DNA of 64,000 nucleotides from an uncultured Bacteroidota bacterium. Lineage in GTDB: Bacteria; Bacteroidota; Bacteroidia; Flavobacteriales; Flavobacteriaceae. The stretch spans positions 38,540-102,539 of the forward strand of contig CAJXVU010000009.1 of assembly GCA_913062555.1 (NCBI GenBank), in the 5' to 3' direction. Both the position numbers and the translations under genes were made by a program. Shown here in pieces: positions 45,188-54,871 of this stretch (within the stretch, counting starts at the first letter, position 1; each line of letters begins with the position of its first letter). Under the pieces are notes generated by a model, which ran no database searches, had not been told where the DNA came from, and saw nothing but the letters and a program-made list of their open reading frames with translations.

Positions 45188-45371
45188 TGCAGCTAACAGT
45201 GTGTGTATGATTATTCCTCCGAATTACTAGGCAAAATATTGCCAGCGTATGTAGATAGATCTATTAGCACCTATATACATTATAGATGAGCTCTAAGGTA
45301 GGTTGTTTATTTAAACTAAATTATGAATACTATATAATTAGTTTGATGGTGTGTTTTAGGGATTATTTCTA
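45188..45371. repeat. Intergenic repeat family, copy C
   Basis: The 356-base gap between the RidA-like gene and the metal operon begins with GCAGCTAACAGTGTGTGTATG, similar to the end of the 36155-36279 palindrome. It then has TATTGCCAGCGTA, and 45267-45371 matches copy D at 36502 over about 105 bases. Beyond it (45372-45492) nothing but the promoter is seen. Confidence 0.85.
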
Positions 45372-45492
45372 ATTGAAAATGATAAGGAGAAACAAACGGC
45401 ATCACATTTGATTCTAATAAACATCACTTCAAAGGCGTATATTATTAGATTTGGTGTTAAATTTAATAACCGATCTCTCTTATAAAAATTTG

Positions 45493-45500
45493 TATATTTG
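45493..45500 (+). promoter_or_regulatory. -7 box of the metal efflux operon
   Basis: TATATTTG is a perfect TAnnTTTG box. It ends three bases before the first ATG (45504) of the operon, so the transcript is likely leaderless or nearly so. No -33 element at the normal spacing was found. Confidence 0.55.
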
Positions 45501-45503
45501 GCA

Positions 45504-45941
45504 ATGATGCAAAAATACAATCACATAAAAGCGGTTTTCTTTTTAGGGATTTTTTCTCTACTATTATTGCATCAGGTTTTACCACATTGGCATCACGAAC
45601 ATGAAGTTGAGCATACTCATAAAGTTAATGCTCACAGTGATAGTCACAGTCACCATCATGATAGCCCAGACAAAGAAAGTTCTAAAAAAGGATTTTTAGA
45701 CTTGTTTCTGGAAATGCACGTACATGCGGCAGTATCTAATGATATACTCTTAACACACGAAAGTAGTTTAAAACAACTCGATGTTAAAAAGGAGATAAGC
45801 ACGTCCATTTCAATTAATCATTTTTGTCTTTCTATAAATTATGAGGAAGCTGAAAAGTTTAAGGATTATCATCCACCTAATAAATATTTTAATCCATATC
45901 TCTCATCCCTCGATTCTCGAGGCCCACCATCTTTAGGTTAA
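45504..45941 (+). CDS. His-rich small membrane protein of the metal efflux operon
   Basis: The 145-residue protein has an N-terminal membrane anchor (AVFFLGIFSLLLLHQVLPHW) followed by a His-rich stretch, HHEHEVEHTHKVNAHSDSHS and SHHHDSP. It probably binds Zn, Co, Cd or Cu at the periplasmic side before RND efflux. The first ATG of the doublet at 45504/45507 is used; the frame extends to a TTG that is part of the -7 box. A degenerate copy of its start lies at 36590. Confidence 0.7.
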   Translation: MMQKYNHIKAVFFLGIFSLLLLHQVLPHWHHEHEVEHTHKVNAHSDSHSHHHDSPDKESSKKGFLDLFLEMHVHAAVSNDILLTHESSLKQLDVKKEISTSISINHFCLSINYEEAEKFKDYHPPNKYFNPYLSSLDSRGPPSLG

Positions 45942-46015
45942 TCGTTTAAGAATACTTTAGCTATATGCTAGTATTTCACTTAATAAATTCGGATTAAACC
46001 TAAAAATCACAGACA

Positions 46016-47200
46016 ATGAATAGACAAATAGTATTCGCACTTTGCGGATGCCTCTTCTTTTTTAATGGTTTCTCACAAACTAAAAATATTGAGGAATTAC
46101 TTATTGAAATAGAACAGAATAATACAGAGCTAAAAGCCTATCAATTTTTTATTGATAGTCGACAGCTCGAAAATAAGAGCATTAATAATTTACCTGACCC
46201 GCAGCTCTCTGGGTATTATTTGCCGTTTGGCGATAATGCAACTGAGGCGTATACCGAATATCAAATATCACAATCTTTTGAGTTTCCTACGGTATATGCT
46301 GCACGTAGTAAATGGAACGATTCAAAATCATTACAACTACGAACAGTCTTCGTAAAAAAAAGGCAAGAGATCTTGTTGAAGGCAAAGGAATATCTAATAG
46401 AACTCTCTTTCTTGCAAAAGCAAAAAGCAATTGAAACCGAAAGAAATACTCAAAGTAAAAAAGTTTTCGACCAAATTCAAGAACTATTCAATAAAGAGCA
46501 AGTGGGGATTTTAGATTTGAATAAGGCCAAGATCGCTTGGATTCAAGAGCAATTTGTTGTTGAGCAAATAAAAAGTGATATCCAAATACTTGTTTCTAAA
46601 CTTAAAACATTAAATGGGAATAAATCTATTGATGGTTTTTCATCACAAATTATTGGATCAACTGAAATTGGAAGTGTAGAAGTTCTTTGGCAAGAAAAGT
46701 TAGCAAGTGAACCTTCGTTGCAGGAATTAAAAACTCATGAAATGGCTTCTTTACAAAAAATAAAACTTGAGAAAAATAAAGCATTGCCAAATTTAGCACT
46801 CGGATATAATTATCAAGGCGTAAGGGGGAGCAGCTATTCTGGTTTTTATGGAGGAATTTCCATTCCGTTATGGCGTAGCAAGAATAAAGTAAAAGCGGCG
46901 CAAGCAAATTATGATTATCAGAAATCCAATACCCAAAGAATCACTACATCGCTTTACGCACAATTTCAAGAATCGACCAATCGCTATCAATTGATGCGCT
47001 CAAAATATAAGGAGTATCACCAAACGATGACAGGGTTAAATAGTGAATTATTGCTATTTAAAGCTTATTCCCTGGGCGAGTATTCGTTTATGGACTACTA
47101 TATAGAACTTCAATTTTATAGAAAGGCATCAGATAATATGCTACAAATGGAAAAAGAATTACGATTGCTTCAAGCACAATTATTAAAACATCAATTATAA
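46016..47200 (+). CDS. TolC-like outer membrane efflux protein
   Basis: The 394-residue protein has a signal peptide (MNRQIVFALCGCLFFFNGFSQ) and an OEP fold with two long helical repeats. IEELLIEIEQNNTELKAYQFFIDSRQLE opens the first; SGYYLPFGDN, ALGYNYQGVRGSSYSGFYGGISIPLW follow. It is the outer membrane duct of the CusCBA/CzcCBA-type system encoded here. Confidence 0.85.
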   Translation: MNRQIVFALCGCLFFFNGFSQTKNIEELLIEIEQNNTELKAYQFFIDSRQLENKSINNLPDPQLSGYYLPFGDNATEAYTEYQISQSFEFPTVYAARSKWNDSKSLQLRTVFVKKRQEILLKAKEYLIELSFLQKQKAIETERNTQSKKVFDQIQELFNKEQVGILDLNKAKIAWIQEQFVVEQIKSDIQILVSKLKTLNGNKSIDGFSSQIIGSTEIGSVEVLWQEKLASEPSLQELKTHEMASLQKIKLEKNKALPNLALGYNYQGVRGSSYSGFYGGISIPLWRSKNKVKAAQANYDYQKSNTQRITTSLYAQFQESTNRYQLMRSKYKEYHQTMTGLNSELLLFKAYSLGEYSFMDYYIELQFYRKASDNMLQMEKELRLLQAQLLKHQL

Positions 47201-47217
47201 CATTAAAATATACAATT

Positions 47218-47760
47218 ATGAGAATTTCAAAATTAATATTCGCAATAGCTACAGTTTCAGTCTTTTTAATAACATCTTGTAAAGACACAAATGCAAAAAC
47301 GGAAACCACAGAAGATCACGGTCACGAACATGATGAAGAAGGCAATCATGATGAAGACAATGTTGCTGGTCAAGAAGAATTTAATGTGAATAGTTCATCT
47401 GAAAAGAAGGAAGAAGAGAATGTATTGAACGAGCAAAACAATAAAGCAACAATTGTTGTTAAAGCCAATAAAGCTTTAGAATATAAATTTAAGATTAGCC
47501 AATATGAAAAGCTAGAATACCAATGGAAATCAGATGCACCATTGCATTATGATTTTCATGGAGACCCAGAGGCTAAAGAAGATTACCCTTCAGGTTATTT
47601 TGAGAGCTATGCAATTGGAAATTCAGATGACGTAGAGGGGAAAATTACAATTCCTTATAAAGGAGCTCATGGATGGTATTGGAAAAATGATAGTGGTAAG
47701 GATATTACAATTACCTTAACTACCAAAGGAAAATATGATATTATTGGTTTACTTCAATAA
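47218..47760 (+). CDS. His-rich lipoprotein, metal-responsive
   Basis: The 180-residue protein has a lipoprotein signal ending ITSCK. A His/Asp/Glu-rich stretch (EDHGHEHDEEGNHDEDN) follows, probably a metal buffer. The C-terminal part (about 75-180) is a beta-type domain ending in GAHGWYWKNDSGKDITITL. It is found in many flavobacterial metal operons between the TolC-like and adaptor genes. Function is inferred from position and composition only. Confidence 0.65.
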   Translation: MRISKLIFAIATVSVFLITSCKDTNAKTETTEDHGHEHDEEGNHDEDNVAGQEEFNVNSSSEKKEEENVLNEQNNKATIVVKANKALEYKFKISQYEKLEYQWKSDAPLHYDFHGDPEAKEDYPSGYFESYAIGNSDDVEGKITIPYKGAHGWYWKNDSGKDITITLTTKGKYDIIGLLQ

Positions 47761-47768
47761 AGATAACT

Positions 47769-49253
47769 ATGAAATATACAATAATATTGGTTGCATTTTT
47801 ATTGATATCATGCAACAACAAACAAGATAATAGTGCGGTAACGCAAGCAATAACTATCCCTGTTAAAAGCATGACACTTTGGACAGATAGCACCGAATTA
47901 TTTGTGGAATTTCCCGCACTAGTTGTTGGTGAAAATAGTCGTTTTGCTGCACATTTCACAATATTGGATAAACACCAGCCAGTTAGAGATGGTTCGGTAA
48001 CCATAAGTTTAATTAAGGGAGATAAGGGGATACGTAACACCGTACAATCACCTTCTTCTCCTGGTATATTTTCGCCAACATTACAACCAAAGGAAGCAGG
48101 GAATTACCAATTGATATTTGATGTCGTTACACCTAATTATAGCGATAAATTAATTATTCACGACATTATTGTTTATCCAAACACTGAAGCCGCTATAAGT
48201 GCATTGGGTGATGCCGTAAGTAATGGCGGTATTTCGTTTTTAAAAGAACAGGCTTGGAAAATAGATTTTCAAACTAAACCAGTAGTCTTAGGTAATATTT
48301 ATGATGTTATCAATACCTCGGGAATATGGATGCCTTCACTAGGATCTGTAAAAGCTTTAGTGGCAAAATCTAATGGCGTGGTAAATTTTGCAGTAAGGAA
48401 TCTTACGGAAGGGATACAGGTGAAAAAAGGTCAGTTATTAATTAATCTAAGTAGTGAAGGTTTGGCTTCCAATAATTTGAAAACTGAAATAGCCAAGGCT
48501 CTTTCAAATTTTGAACAAACAAAAGCGGAATTTGAACGTAAAAAACAACTGTATGAATCGAAGATTATTCCTAAAGCAGAATTTGAAAAAGTAAAGCGTA
48601 ATTACAGCATTGCAAAATCCAATTATCAAAGCTTATCATCAGGTGTTTCAGGCGCTGGAAAGCAAATAAAAGCTCCATTTGACGGATATATCACAGCAAT
48701 TAATGTCATTAATGGTGAGTATGTAGAACAAGGGGTAACCTTGGTAACGGTAGGAATGCATCAATCCAGAGTGTTGCAAACACAAGTCGCACCTTCATAT
48801 GGTCTTACCATGGAGAATGCAAAAGGTATTTGGTATCAAACCAAAGAAGACCAATGGCGTAATGTCTCAACTTCAGGCGGTTCAATCCTTTCTATTGCTA
48901 AAGAAGTTGATCATAACAAACCACTAATTTCGGTGTTTGTACAAGTAAATGACGATATTGAAATGCCAGAAGGCAGTTTTACACAAGTGCAAATTGCAAT
49001 GGGTAATGCCACCCAAAACACAATGATTCCAGTAAACGCTTTATTAGAAGATTATGGTAGCTATTCAGTAATGGTACAACTTACAGGAGAAAGTTTTGAA
49101 AGACGCTCAGTGAAAATTGGCAAGCGTAATGGCGAGAATGTGGAAATACTACAAGGGTTGGAAATTGGGGAAGTGTTTGTGTCTACAGGAGCATACCAAA
49201 TTAAAATGGCATCAACGTCTGGTTCAACACCTGCTCATGGTCACGAACATTAA
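47769..49253 (+). CDS. RND efflux periplasmic adaptor subunit (CusB/CzcB-like)
   Basis: The 494-residue protein starts as a lipoprotein (VAFLLISCNN). It has a barrel-sandwich lipoyl region (LVAKSNGVVNFAVRNLTEGIQVKKGQLLINL), a helical hairpin around residues 230-285 (AKALSNFEQTKAEFERKKQLYES), and a C-terminal beta-barrel with AYQIKMASTSG. It ends in HGHEH. A larger N-terminal domain before the sandwich (about 30-180) is typical of metal-type adaptors. It links the RND pump to the TolC-like channel. Confidence 0.9.
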   Translation: MKYTIILVAFLLISCNNKQDNSAVTQAITIPVKSMTLWTDSTELFVEFPALVVGENSRFAAHFTILDKHQPVRDGSVTISLIKGDKGIRNTVQSPSSPGIFSPTLQPKEAGNYQLIFDVVTPNYSDKLIIHDIIVYPNTEAAISALGDAVSNGGISFLKEQAWKIDFQTKPVVLGNIYDVINTSGIWMPSLGSVKALVAKSNGVVNFAVRNLTEGIQVKKGQLLINLSSEGLASNNLKTEIAKALSNFEQTKAEFERKKQLYESKIIPKAEFEKVKRNYSIAKSNYQSLSSGVSGAGKQIKAPFDGYITAINVINGEYVEQGVTLVTVGMHQSRVLQTQVAPSYGLTMENAKGIWYQTKEDQWRNVSTSGGSILSIAKEVDHNKPLISVFVQVNDDIEMPEGSFTQVQIAMGNATQNTMIPVNALLEDYGSYSVMVQLTGESFERRSVKIGKRNGENVEILQGLEIGEVFVSTGAYQIKMASTSGSTPAHGHEH

Positions 49254-49265
49254 ATATCGAAGAGA

Positions 49266-52200
49266 ATGTTAAACAAAATATTATCAATTTCACTTCATAA
49301 CAGATTCCTCATTTTATTGGGAGCAGTTGCATTGAGTGTATTGGGGGTCTATTATGCCCGTACAATGAATGTCGATGTGTTTCCAGACCTTACAGCACCT
49401 ACGGTAACCATTCTTACCGAAGCTCATGGAATGGAATCCGAAGAAGTCGAAAAATTAGTAAGCTATCAATTGGAAACCGCCTTAAATGGGTCGCCAAATG
49501 TGAGACGAATCCGTTCTTCATCTGCAGCCGGAATTTCAATTGTATGGGTAGAATTTGAATGGGGAACCGATATTTATCGAGCACGTCAAATTGTAAGTGA
49601 ACGAATCCCGATGGTACGAGAGAATTTACCTGAAGGTATTGGAGCACCTACTATGGCGCCTATTTCATCCATTATGGGAGAAATTATGCTTTTGGGGGTA
49701 ACCTCTGATAGTTTGTCGCCAATGGAATTAAGAACCTTGTCCGATTGGACAATTAGACCACGCTTAAAAGCCATTGGAGGTATAGCCAATGTGGTTGTTA
49801 TTGGTGGAGATTATAAGCAATATCAAGTATTTGCGAATCCCGAAAAGATGAAGTATTTCAATGTGAGTCTTTCAGAATTAGTAGAACACGTTAAGCAAGC
49901 TAACATTAATGCACCGGGAGGAGTAATCAACCAATATGGTAATCAATACATCATTAAAGGTAGCGGTAGGGCCTATGCCTTAGAAGATTTACAAGAAGCT
50001 GTATTGAAACAAATTAATGGACAAACCATAAAAATAAAGGATGTTGCAACCGTTCAGATTGGTGCTGCCGATAAAATTGGGGATGGCTCTTTAAATGCAA
50101 ATCCAGCAGTTATTTTAACCATCGCGAAACAACCCAATGTTAACACCTTGGAGTTGACTGAGCTTTTGGATGAAGCCATTGCAGATTTAGAAAAAACCTT
50201 ACCAAAAGGGGTAAACATCAAAAGTCATATTTTTAGACAATCTGATTTTATTGAAGCTTCCATTAGTAATTTAAATCAGACCTTATTGGAAGGGGCATTT
50301 TTTGTAATGGTTATCCTTTTTGTGTTTTTAATGAACTGGAGAACAACAATTATTTCATTGCTTGCTATTCCTATTTCCTTATTGGTGTCTATTATTATTT
50401 TAAAATGGATGGGTTATACTATCAATACAATGAGTTTGGGTGGTATGGCAATTGCTATAGGGGCATTGGTAGATGATGCTATTATAGATGTTGAAAACGT
50501 GTATAAAAGATTAAGAGAGAATATCAAAAAACCCAAAGAAGAACGTTTGCCAACATTAACCGTGGTAAGAGATGCATCCGTAGAAATACGAAGCTCCATT
50601 ATTATTGCAACACTAATTATCATTGTATCGTTTATTCCACTATTCTTTTTAAGCGGAATGGAAGGGCGCTTATTGCAACCGCTAGGAATTGCGTTTGTGA
50701 CATCAGTTTTAACCTCATTAATAGTTGCTGTAACGGTTACACCAATTTTGTGTTCTTATCTTCTGAATACTGAAAAACTACTCAATAAACAGGCGGATGG
50801 GACCCGTGTGGAACAGTGGTTGCAAAAGCATTATGCTAAAGTTTTAGACCAAGTCACAAAAATACCCAAAGCCGTTATTGGTGTTACAATAGTCACTTTT
50901 ATTTTAAGCCTTTTAGTATTAACGCAGCTAGGCCGAAGTTTTCTACCAGAATTTAATGAAGGCTCTTTAGTAATTAGTGTGGTTGGTCCACCAGGAATGT
51001 CCTTAGAAGAAAGCAACAAAACAGGAAAATTAGTAGAACAAATTTTATTGGATTTACCCGAAGTTGAGGTTGTAACACGAAGAACGGGTAGAGCAGAACT
51101 AGATGAACACGCACAAGGCGTTAATGCTGCCGAAATAGATGTTCCATTTGTTTTGAAAGGCAAAACCAAAGCATCCTTTTTTGAAGAAGTCCGTAATAAG
51201 TTAAGTGTAGCACCAGGTGTAAATATTACTTTGGGACAACCCATCGCACATCGTATTGACCATATGCTTTCTGGTACACGCGCCAATATTGCTATAAAGA
51301 TTTTTGGATCTGATTTGCAACGCTTGTTTGAAGTTGGTAAAAGTGTAGAACAAAACATCAAAAATATTGATGGGCTGGCAGATGTTGCGGTTGACCAGCA
51401 AATAGAAGTGCCACAGATACGCATCAAACCAAAACGCCAAATAATAGCAGCCTATGGAATGACAGTTGGTCATTTAATGGCGCAAATAGATATTGCCTTT
51501 GCAGGCGAAGAAGCTGGTGAGATTTATGAAGGTCAGCAATACTTCGATCTGATAGTTCGGTACGAAAAACAATTTAGAGATAATATAGAAAATATCGGTA
51601 ATACCTTAATCAGTCTGCCTAATGGGGGACAAACAACTTTGGAAGAACTGGCAACAGTTGCATCGGTTAGTAGCCCAAATACTATCAATCGTGAAGATGT
51701 ACAACGTAAAATTGTGGTCGCAGCTAATGTACAAGGAAGGGATTTACGAAGTACGGTTAATGAAATAAAAGAGGTTGTAGCAAATAATGTTAATATCCCA
51801 GAAGGCTATCGTGTTCAATATGGCGGTCAGTTTGAAAGCGAATCTAAAGCATCACAATTACTTTTGGTCTCTGCAATTATTGCCATAGGGGTGATTTTTC
51901 TTTTGCTTTACTACGAATTTAAAGATGTGAAATTGGCCTTTGTAGTTTTAATCAATCTGCCATTAGCGTTAATCGGCGGTATTTTGATTGTATATTTTAC
52001 TTCAGGAATTATCAGTATTGCAGCTACAATTGGTTTTATAAGTTTATTTGGGATCGCTACACGTAATGGGATACTTTTAGTTTCTAGATATGAAGATTTG
52101 AGAAAAGAAGGAATAAATGGTTTCCAACTCATTAAAACAGGAGCTTTAGACCGTTTAAATCCAATCTTAATGACGGCCTTTACAACGGGTTTAGCATTGA

Positions 52201-52364
52201 TCCCATTAGCTTTAAAAGGAGGCGAACCAGGCAGTGAAATTCAAAGTCCGATGGCCGTAGTTATTTTAGGGGGGTTGCTAACGGCGACAATTCTAAACTT
52301 GGTAGTTATTCCTTGTATATACCAATTGGTGATGCCAAAAGGTGAAATAAAAAGTATTGAGTAA
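49266..52364 (+). CDS. CusA/CzcA family heavy metal efflux RND transporter
   Basis: The 1032-residue inner-membrane pump has 12 membrane helices and two large periplasmic loops. Family signatures are VYYARTMNVDVFPDLTAPTVTILTEAHGM, the HME-type GGMAIAIGALVDDAIIDVENV in the fourth-helix region, and FGIATRNGILLVSRYEDL near the end. The class (Co/Zn/Cd versus Cu/Ag) cannot be settled without tracing the Met or acidic relay. It ends the operon before a terminator. Confidence 0.93.
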   Translation: MLNKILSISLHNRFLILLGAVALSVLGVYYARTMNVDVFPDLTAPTVTILTEAHGMESEEVEKLVSYQLETALNGSPNVRRIRSSSAAGISIVWVEFEWGTDIYRARQIVSERIPMVRENLPEGIGAPTMAPISSIMGEIMLLGVTSDSLSPMELRTLSDWTIRPRLKAIGGIANVVVIGGDYKQYQVFANPEKMKYFNVSLSELVEHVKQANINAPGGVINQYGNQYIIKGSGRAYALEDLQEAVLKQINGQTIKIKDVATVQIGAADKIGDGSLNANPAVILTIAKQPNVNTLELTELLDEAIADLEKTLPKGVNIKSHIFRQSDFIEASISNLNQTLLEGAFFVMVILFVFLMNWRTTIISLLAIPISLLVSIIILKWMGYTINTMSLGGMAIAIGALVDDAIIDVENVYKRLRENIKKPKEERLPTLTVVRDASVEIRSSIIIATLIIIVSFIPLFFLSGMEGRLLQPLGIAFVTSVLTSLIVAVTVTPILCSYLLNTEKLLNKQADGTRVEQWLQKHYAKVLDQVTKIPKAVIGVTIVTFILSLLVLTQLGRSFLPEFNEGSLVISVVGPPGMSLEESNKTGKLVEQILLDLPEVEVVTRRTGRAELDEHAQGVNAAEIDVPFVLKGKTKASFFEEVRNKLSVAPGVNITLGQPIAHRIDHMLSGTRANIAIKIFGSDLQRLFEVGKSVEQNIKNIDGLADVAVDQQIEVPQIRIKPKRQIIAAYGMTVGHLMAQIDIAFAGEEAGEIYEGQQYFDLIVRYEKQFRDNIENIGNTLISLPNGGQTTLEELATVASVSSPNTINREDVQRKIVVAANVQGRDLRSTVNEIKEVVANNVNIPEGYRVQYGGQFESESKASQLLLVSAIIAIGVIFLLLYYEFKDVKLAFVVLINLPLALIGGILIVYFTSGIISIAATIGFISLFGIATRNGILLVSRYEDLRKEGINGFQLIKTGALDRLNPILMTAFTTGLALIPLALKGGEPGSEIQSPMAVVILGGLLTATILNLVVIPCIYQLVMPKGEIKSIE

Positions 52365-52381
52365 GAAATTATTAGTATTTG

Positions 52382-52412
52382 AAAAGTCCACTTTTTATAA
52401 AGTGGACTTTTT
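52382..52412 (+). terminator. Terminator of the metal efflux operon
   Basis: AAAAGTCCACTTT and AAAGTGGACTTTT form a strong stem with a TTATA-type loop and a run of T. It is 18 bases past the pump stop. Confidence 0.88.
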
Positions 52413-52561
52413 TATTAGTATATATATTCAATTTTAAAGTATGTTGAGGTCAGCACACTAAATTGAACTAAAAACATGAGTTTATTGATGGGTTATTTTC
52501 AATTGGTTGGGCTGCTTTTAAGCCTGAAATCAATGAGTGTTTTAAACAAAGAGTGATATTA

Positions 52562-52592
52562 TTTGTTGGAGAGATCAATTTTTTTAGCTTTG
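52562..52592 (+). promoter_or_regulatory. Bacteroidota promoter upstream of the BNR-like lipoprotein gene
   Basis: TTTG at 52562-52565, a 19-base spacer, and TAGCTTTG at 52585-52592 match the -33/-7 consensus with ideal spacing. The gene ATG follows 22 bases later. Confidence 0.7.
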
Positions 52593-52614
52593 TTTTGTGA
52601 ACCAATTTAAATGA

Positions 52615-53736
52615 ATGAAGAAACTATTTCCCTTATTTTCAGTGCTTGCTCTAGGCTGTTCCTCCGGGGATGATGCTAATGAACAATTCGTTGAAGCGCC
52701 GATTGCTACATATACTTTGGATTTAGATTTTTCTAATGAATTTCAAATTGGTCAAAACATAGGCTTAAATTATTTTAATGATATCACAGTTGGCGTAATT
52801 GATTATTCTACTAATAACATCCGTTTGTTAACCGCCTCCGGTAATTCTTCTTATGTTTTAGAAGGCCCAGGTTTGAATAATATAACCAATGCGACTAGGG
52901 TTGCAGCACCAACATTAAATACATTTTATCCTAATTATGTAGGTCTTGGGCAACTTATTAAAGATAAACAAGGCGTAATTTATAGTGCTTTTCATGCGGA
53001 GGAACATGATGGAACTATTCTTCCAGGGGGAATTCCTGGGTTTTATGCATCAATTGGATTGGGAATATCCAATGATAATGGACAGTCATTTAGTCTCTTA
53101 GATGAGCCGCTAGTTGATAATATTTATGATATTACGTATGATAATGGCTATGGAGATGGAGGTTTAGGTGAGCCATCAATTACGTTCTCAAAAGATTCAA
53201 CAGAAATTTTCCTATATTATGTAGACCATAACCGTTCGGGAAGAGGGGTGAACATAAGCATGTCTAAATTTAATGTAAATTCAAATGGTACTCCAGATTT
53301 TGATAATTGTTATTATTTAGGAGATGATAATTCATTTACAAGCACTATTATTCGATCTAAGGAAGTTGTTAAAGGTACGGGTCAATCTGATGCAATTTTC
53401 CCACAGGTGACATATAATAAATTAACAGACACATATTTAATGGTTTACTCAGAAAACAACTGGGGTGAATTTGTTAATGGCTCGACCAACCCTTCATCCT
53501 CAGGAATTTATTATAGACAATCTGAAGATGGGATTAACTGGACCTCTCCTGCTGTTCAATTAATACAAGGATGGTCAATTCCTTATAGCTATGATGAGCA
53601 TTCATTTATGTGGCACCCTAATTTAATTTATACTAACGACAGCCAATCTGAAGGTTATTTGGTTTATTCTAAAGCTAATACATTGTCAGAAGGGCATAAA
53701 ATGTGGGCAATTAAATTTAATTTAACTCAAAACTAA
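52615..53736 (+). CDS. BNR/sialidase-like lipoprotein
   Basis: The 373-residue protein has a lipoprotein-type start (MKKLFPLFSVLALGCSSGDD). The body shows beta-propeller repeats with Asp-box-like turns such as SNDNGQSFSLL and SEDGINWTSPAVQLI, and HNRSGRGVNISMSKFNV. It fits an exo-sialidase/neuraminidase-like or carbohydrate-binding beta-propeller family. Catalytic residues cannot be confirmed. It has its own strong promoter and stands alone. Confidence 0.6.
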   Translation: MKKLFPLFSVLALGCSSGDDANEQFVEAPIATYTLDLDFSNEFQIGQNIGLNYFNDITVGVIDYSTNNIRLLTASGNSSYVLEGPGLNNITNATRVAAPTLNTFYPNYVGLGQLIKDKQGVIYSAFHAEEHDGTILPGGIPGFYASIGLGISNDNGQSFSLLDEPLVDNIYDITYDNGYGDGGLGEPSITFSKDSTEIFLYYVDHNRSGRGVNISMSKFNVNSNGTPDFDNCYYLGDDNSFTSTIIRSKEVVKGTGQSDAIFPQVTYNKLTDTYLMVYSENNWGEFVNGSTNPSSSGIYYRQSEDGINWTSPAVQLIQGWSIPYSYDEHSFMWHPNLIYTNDSQSEGYLVYSKANTLSEGHKMWAIKFNLTQN

Positions 53737-53809
53737 ACGATAGGCTTATTTTCTTTTTTTAGCGGAGACTCGTTTACTTTTCGTAAGTGGCCCGAACCAG
53801 CAATTAATT

Positions 53810-54274
53810 CTATACGGTGTTCCCTGTAGTTTTTATTTTTGATATTAAATCCGTTACCAGTTTAAACTCCTTAATGTCGGAAAATATATGGCCAGCATCA
53901 ATTCGAATAAAATTGTCTTTCAGGGTCATACTATTACCATCAAATTTTTTAAGATCTTTTAATATGCTTTTTTCGAATTCAGTTGTATTGTCTATGGAAG
54001 AGATCTGCTTTAGTTTGCTCGTCGTTTCAAGTTCAAAATTGTTTATAGCTAACCGGTTTTTAAATTCTACTATAATCGATGTTTTGTCAGTATTAAGACC
54101 TTCAGCAGATTTCCATAATATTCCTATGAAACTAAAGGTGGCGACTTCATTTGTATAATTAATTAAATAATGGGACTGAATGACGTTGCCTTGATTACGT
54201 TCTTTATATTTTAATTCTATGTTTTTTAACTTAGAAAATGTATTCCATGTTTTATCTATTTTATTCCGATTCAT
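53810..54274 (-). CDS. Hypothetical protein
   Basis: The 154-residue soluble protein is rich in Lys, Asn and Ile. Its first half is alternating and beta-like (QGNVIQSHYLINYTNEVATFSFIGILWK), with a helical middle and end. No known motif is recognised. It is a single gene in the row of isolated units from 53.8 to 60 kb. Confidence 0.5.
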   Translation of the reverse strand: MNRNKIDKTWNTFSKLKNIELKYKERNQGNVIQSHYLINYTNEVATFSFIGILWKSAEGLNTDKTSIIVEFKNRLAINNFELETTSKLKQISSIDNTTEFEKSILKDLKKFDGNSMTLKDNFIRIDAGHIFSDIKEFKLVTDLISKIKTTGNTV

Positions 54275-54330
54275 TTTTTATTTTAGGTATTGTTTTGGTG
54301 TAGAGGTTGTCGTGTGACGTTTTTTTAGGC

Positions 54331-54702
54331 CTATACGTGTTGGTCAATTAAAATAGTGTTCCCATCTGGATCAATAAGCATGATACTAGCAGGTCCTTGA
54401 GTGTTTTCTGCTATTTCATTTTCTAATTTGGTTCCTTTACCTATTAATTCTTTTTGGATTTTCCTGACATCATCAAAATTTTCAATCAAGTTCGCATTTG
54501 AGTCCCAACCAGGATTAAAAGTTAAAATGTTGTTTTCAAACATCCCTTGAAACAATCCAATAAGAGAGTTTTCATTTTTCATAATTAAATAATTCATTTC
54601 CATATCTCCTCCAAATACTGAAAAGCCTAAATTTTCATAAAATACTTTTGACGTATTGAGGTCTTTTACATTAAGGCTAACTGATAATATTCCTAGTTTC
54701 AT
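54331..54702 (-). CDS. VOC (glyoxalase-like) family protein
   Basis: The 123-residue protein has the beta-alpha-beta-beta-beta module of the vicinal oxygen chelate fold: MKLGILSVSLNVKDLNTSKVFYENLGF at the start and GPASIMLIDPDGNTILIDQHV at the end. Metal ligands are degenerate. An extension to a TTG at 54708 was not used; the ATG at 54702 gives the normal start. Substrate unknown. Confidence 0.8.
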   Translation of the reverse strand: MKLGILSVSLNVKDLNTSKVFYENLGFSVFGGDMEMNYLIMKNENSLIGLFQGMFENNILTFNPGWDSNANLIENFDDVRKIQKELIGKGTKLENEIAENTQGPASIMLIDPDGNTILIDQHV

Positions 54703-54871
54703 AGTCAATAATTTTAAAGTTTATTTTTCTAGTAGCATCATTCAATTTTCAATGACTGATGACGGTAAGGCTATGATTTATTGCGTAAGTACTAAGATAG
54801 TAAAAAGGAGTGGCGTAGAGGAGATTTGGTAGAATTTCCGTGGTAATCATTAATCACCATCTATCAAGTAA

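Noticed and set aside
52476..52556. 26-codon plus-strand frame (MSLLMGYFQLVGLL) before the BNR-like gene
   Set aside because: Very short, no repeat elsewhere in the window, and the promoter of the next gene lies just behind it.
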